Assembly: GCF_000376385.1 (NCBI RefSeq)
Contig: NZ_AQWN01000005.1
Span: 1 to 64,000, forward strand
DNA length: 64,000 nucleotides
DNA from: Desulfurispora thermophila DSM 16022
GTDB lineage: Bacteria; Bacillota; Desulfotomaculia; Desulfotomaculales; Desulfurisporaceae
Direction of reading: 5' to 3'
Shown here: piece by piece, positions 62,124 through 64,000 of the stretch
Position numbering within the stretch: the stretch's first letter is position 1
How the letters are laid out: the number at the start of each line of letters is the position of its first letter
The notes under the pieces: generated by a model
Told to the model about the DNA's origin: nothing
What the model saw: the letters and a program-made list of their open reading frames with translations, nothing else
Database searches by the model: none
Translations under genes and position numbers: made by a program

Positions 62124-63602
62124 GTGCTACAGTCAACCATAGCCCGGGTAATCCTGGATATCTGGCACAATTTGCCGCAGGTGGGTGCTGCGCCCGCCGC
62201 ACTGCGCCTGCTCCTGCCCGGGGGCGGGCAGATCCCCCTGCCGGCGCCAGCCGGGCAGGCGCAGGAGGAAATGCAGCAGCTCAGCCGGCATCCCGCCCTG
62301 CAGGGCTTGTGCACGGGGGTGAGCACCGACTCACGCCAAACTGCCCCCGGGCAGGCCTTCTTTGCGCTGGCCGGGCAGAATTTTGACGGCCACCAGTTTG
62401 CGGGGCAGGCCTGGGAGAAGGGAGCCGCCCTGCTGGTGCTCTCCCGCGCCACCCCCGCTTTGCCGGAAAGGGCTGTGGCCCTGCTGGTGCCCGATGTGCT
62501 GACCGCCCTGCAGGCGCTGGCACGGGCCTGCCGGGAGCGCTGGAACCGGCCGGTGATAGCGATTACCGGGAGCACGGGCAAAACCTCCACCAAAGACCTG
62601 CTGGCCGCCGCCCTGGCCGGACGCTACAATGTGCTGAAAACCGCCGGCAACTACAACAATGAACTGGGCGTACCGCTGACCCTGCTGGAACTGGCGCCCC
62701 AGCACGACCTGGCGGTGCTGGAAATGGCCATGCGTGGCAGGGGAGAGATTGCCGCCCTTTGCCGGATTGCCCGGCCGAACGCCGGCATCATTACCAATGC
62801 CGGCCAGGCTCATATCGAAAGACTGGGATCGCAACAGGCCGTGGCCCGGGCCAAGGCCGAGTTGCTGGAATACATTCCGGAGGATGGCTTCGCCCTGGTG
62901 CACGGCGATAGCCCCTATCTGCCCGATTTGACCGGACAATGTCCGGGACGCGTTTATTTTTTTGGCCAGAGCGAGCGCTGCCATTACCGGTTGCTGACCT
63001 GGCAGGTCGGGGAGGAGGGAAGCCGTTTTGCCCTGACTACACCGCAGGGAGAGCAGGAATACTTTGTTCCCCTGCCCGGGTTGCACCAGGTGATCAACTG
63101 CCTGGCCGCCGTAGCGGTGGCCGGTCAGCTGGGACTTTCCCCGGCGGAGATCCAGGCCGGGCTTTTGCGGGCCAACCTGTCCGCCATGCGGCAGGAGATT
63201 GTGGAAAAGGCCGGCATCAAGTTTATCAATGACGCCTACAATGCCAACCCCGCCTCCATGCGTGCCGCTCTGGAAGCGTTGCCTCTTTACGGGCAGGGAC
63301 GGCGCAGGGTGGCCGTATTGGGCGATATGCTGGAGCTGGGCGAGTACTCCGTTCCGGCCCACCGGGAGATGGGCCGCCTGGCCGCGGGCTGTGGCCTGGA
63401 CCTGCTGGTGGCCGTGGGCGAAGCAGCGGCTGATCTGGCCCGGGCGGCTGTGCAGGCCGGTATGCCGGCCACCCGGGTGGTGCATTTTACTTCTTTTGAT
63501 ACGGCTGCGCCCCAACTACCCGTTCTGCTGCGGCCCGGTGACTGTGTGCTGCTCAAGGGTTCGCGGGGCATGCGCCTGGAGCGCGTACTGGAACTATTTT
63601 AA
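62124..63602 (+). CDS. murF: UDP-MurNAc-tripeptide:D-Ala-D-Ala ligase MurF
   Basis: Adds D-Ala-D-Ala to the stem peptide; 492 residues, somewhat longer than usual. The P-loop is ITGSTGKTSTKD (about 150-161), followed by NYNNELGVPLTLLE and the C-terminal INDAYNANPASMRAALE. About 40 extra residues, Pro/Gly/Gln-rich (about 22-62), separate the start from the normal GVSTDSR motif. GTG at 62124 has GGGGGA 8 nt upstream. The next gene is mraY. Confidence 0.96.
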   Translation: MLQSTIARVILDIWHNLPQVGAAPAALRLLLPGGGQIPLPAPAGQAQEEMQQLSRHPALQGLCTGVSTDSRQTAPGQAFFALAGQNFDGHQFAGQAWEKGAALLVLSRATPALPERAVALLVPDVLTALQALARACRERWNRPVIAITGSTGKTSTKDLLAAALAGRYNVLKTAGNYNNELGVPLTLLELAPQHDLAVLEMAMRGRGEIAALCRIARPNAGIITNAGQAHIERLGSQQAVARAKAELLEYIPEDGFALVHGDSPYLPDLTGQCPGRVYFFGQSERCHYRLLTWQVGEEGSRFALTTPQGEQEYFVPLPGLHQVINCLAAVAVAGQLGLSPAEIQAGLLRANLSAMRQEIVEKAGIKFINDAYNANPASMRAALEALPLYGQGRRRVAVLGDMLELGEYSVPAHREMGRLAAGCGLDLLVAVGEAAADLARAAVQAGMPATRVVHFTSFDTAAPQLPVLLRPGDCVLLKGSRGMRLERVLELF

Positions 63603-63647
63603 TTGGCAGCCCGCTGCGATGCAAAAACCGACACAAGGAGAACTACC

Positions 63648-64000
63648 ATGTGGCAGGACTACCTCATATTGCTTAAACCGGCAGTGCTTTCCTTTTTCAT
63701 CACGGCTTTGTCCGGAATATTCCTCATTCCCTGGTTGCGCCGGCTCAAATTCGGCCAGCAAATTCGCCACGACGGTCCCGAACGGCACCTGGGCAAGGCC
63801 GGCACGCCCACCATGGGCGGGATCATGTTTGTGCTGGGCGGTGCGGCCGGTACCCTGGCCTTTGCCTGGCGTGAACCGGCGGCCTGGCTGGTGCTGATCA
63901 CCATGCTGGGTTTTGCCCTGGTGGGCTTTGCCGACGATTTCATCAAAGTAGTGCGCCGCCGCTCCCTGGGGCTGCGGGCGCGGGAAAAACTGTTGGGGCA
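63648..64000 (+). CDS. mraY: Phospho-MurNAc-pentapeptide transferase MraY (5' part)
   Basis: The first 117 residues of the membrane enzyme that makes lipid I from UDP-MurNAc-pentapeptide and undecaprenyl phosphate. Visible are the first transmembrane helix (about 8-28), the family motif RHDGPERHLGKAGTPTMGG (about 43-61) and the aspartate pair in VGFADDFIKV (about 97-106). ATG at 63648 has AAGGAG 7 nt upstream. The gene continues beyond the window end. Confidence 0.96.
   Translation, partial: MWQDYLILLKPAVLSFFITALSGIFLIPWLRRLKFGQQIRHDGPERHLGKAGTPTMGGIMFVLGGAAGTLAFAWREPAAWLVLITMLGFALVGFADDFIKVVRRRSLGLRAREKLLG

Noticed and set aside
62163-62176. TGGCAC-TTGC resemblance to a sigma-54 promoter in murF
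   Set aside because: The spacing between the two elements is 3 nt instead of 5, and it lies inside the coding region.

Overview
The window looks like chromosomal DNA of a GC-rich, S-layer-bearing Firmicute, most like the Peptococcaceae/Desulfotomaculum group. The evidence is family-level: a Firmicute-type division and cell wall cluster, the rapZ-yvcK-whiA group, WhiA, RpoN next to a gap-pgk-tpi-gpmI-eno operon, SLH-domain surface proteins, a K+-type membrane pyrophosphatase, CooT and meso-DAP-type MurE. Nearly all genes are housekeeping genes on the + strand. I see no rRNA, tRNA, CRISPR array, phage or transposase gene.

Layout. 0-1.2 kb: C-terminal half of a split transketolase. 1.3-6.1 kb (minus strand): an export permease with its membrane-fusion lipoprotein behind a perfect TetR-type palindrome, then an SLH surface protein with six tandem repeats. 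6.4-10.5 kb: ftsE-ftsX, an EnvC-like LytM protein and CtpA. 10.7-16.5 kb: CooT, family-4 uracil-DNA glycosylase, a sugar-binding-like lipoprotein and a 1057-residue SLH protein. 16.7-25.6 kb: excision repair (uvrB, an AbrB-like gene, uvrA, a PIN toxin-antitoxin pair, uvrC) and a HAD phosphatase. 25.8-28.9 kb: glycogen debranching enzyme and sugar-phosphate isomerase. 28.9-33.7 kb: rapZ-yvcK, an inserted polysaccharide deacetylase between two repeat copies, then whiA. 33.8-44.2 kb: rpoN, lower glycolysis, secG and hppA. 44.4-55.5 kb: mixed, including a DUF155-like membrane protein, two HD-GYP-type proteins (one fused to GGDEF), DegV, ThrC and glucan phosphorylase. 55.8-64 kb: the dcw cluster mraZ-rsmH-ftsL-pbp-murE-murF-mraY.

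The outstanding feature is a dispersed intergenic repeat family. Full copies are about 207-212 bp (31173, 32471, 48398, 60129, and a copy cut by the window start). They begin with GCGGGTGTG and end with CACACCCGC, or close variants, and fold into a closed multi-hairpin structure. Two adjacent internal hairpins always display an AGGAN pentaloop closed by C-G, giving CAGGA(C/T/A/G)G. That matches the loop motif of the CsrA-sequestering RNA CsrB. All full copies are in sense orientation upstream of a gene. A shorter subfamily (9136, 18800) and solo ends, several forming their own hairpins, are scattered through other gaps. Whether this is a REPIN/MITE-like element, a CsrA-binding RNA module, or both is the main open question.

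Other points of note are an apparent ATT start codon on the deacetylase, an Asp in place of a zinc-ligand His in the FtsEX-linked LytM protein, a GAPDH lacking the NAD-specifying Asp, three MraZ-box-like repeats before mraZ, and a 44-codon gene at 47213.
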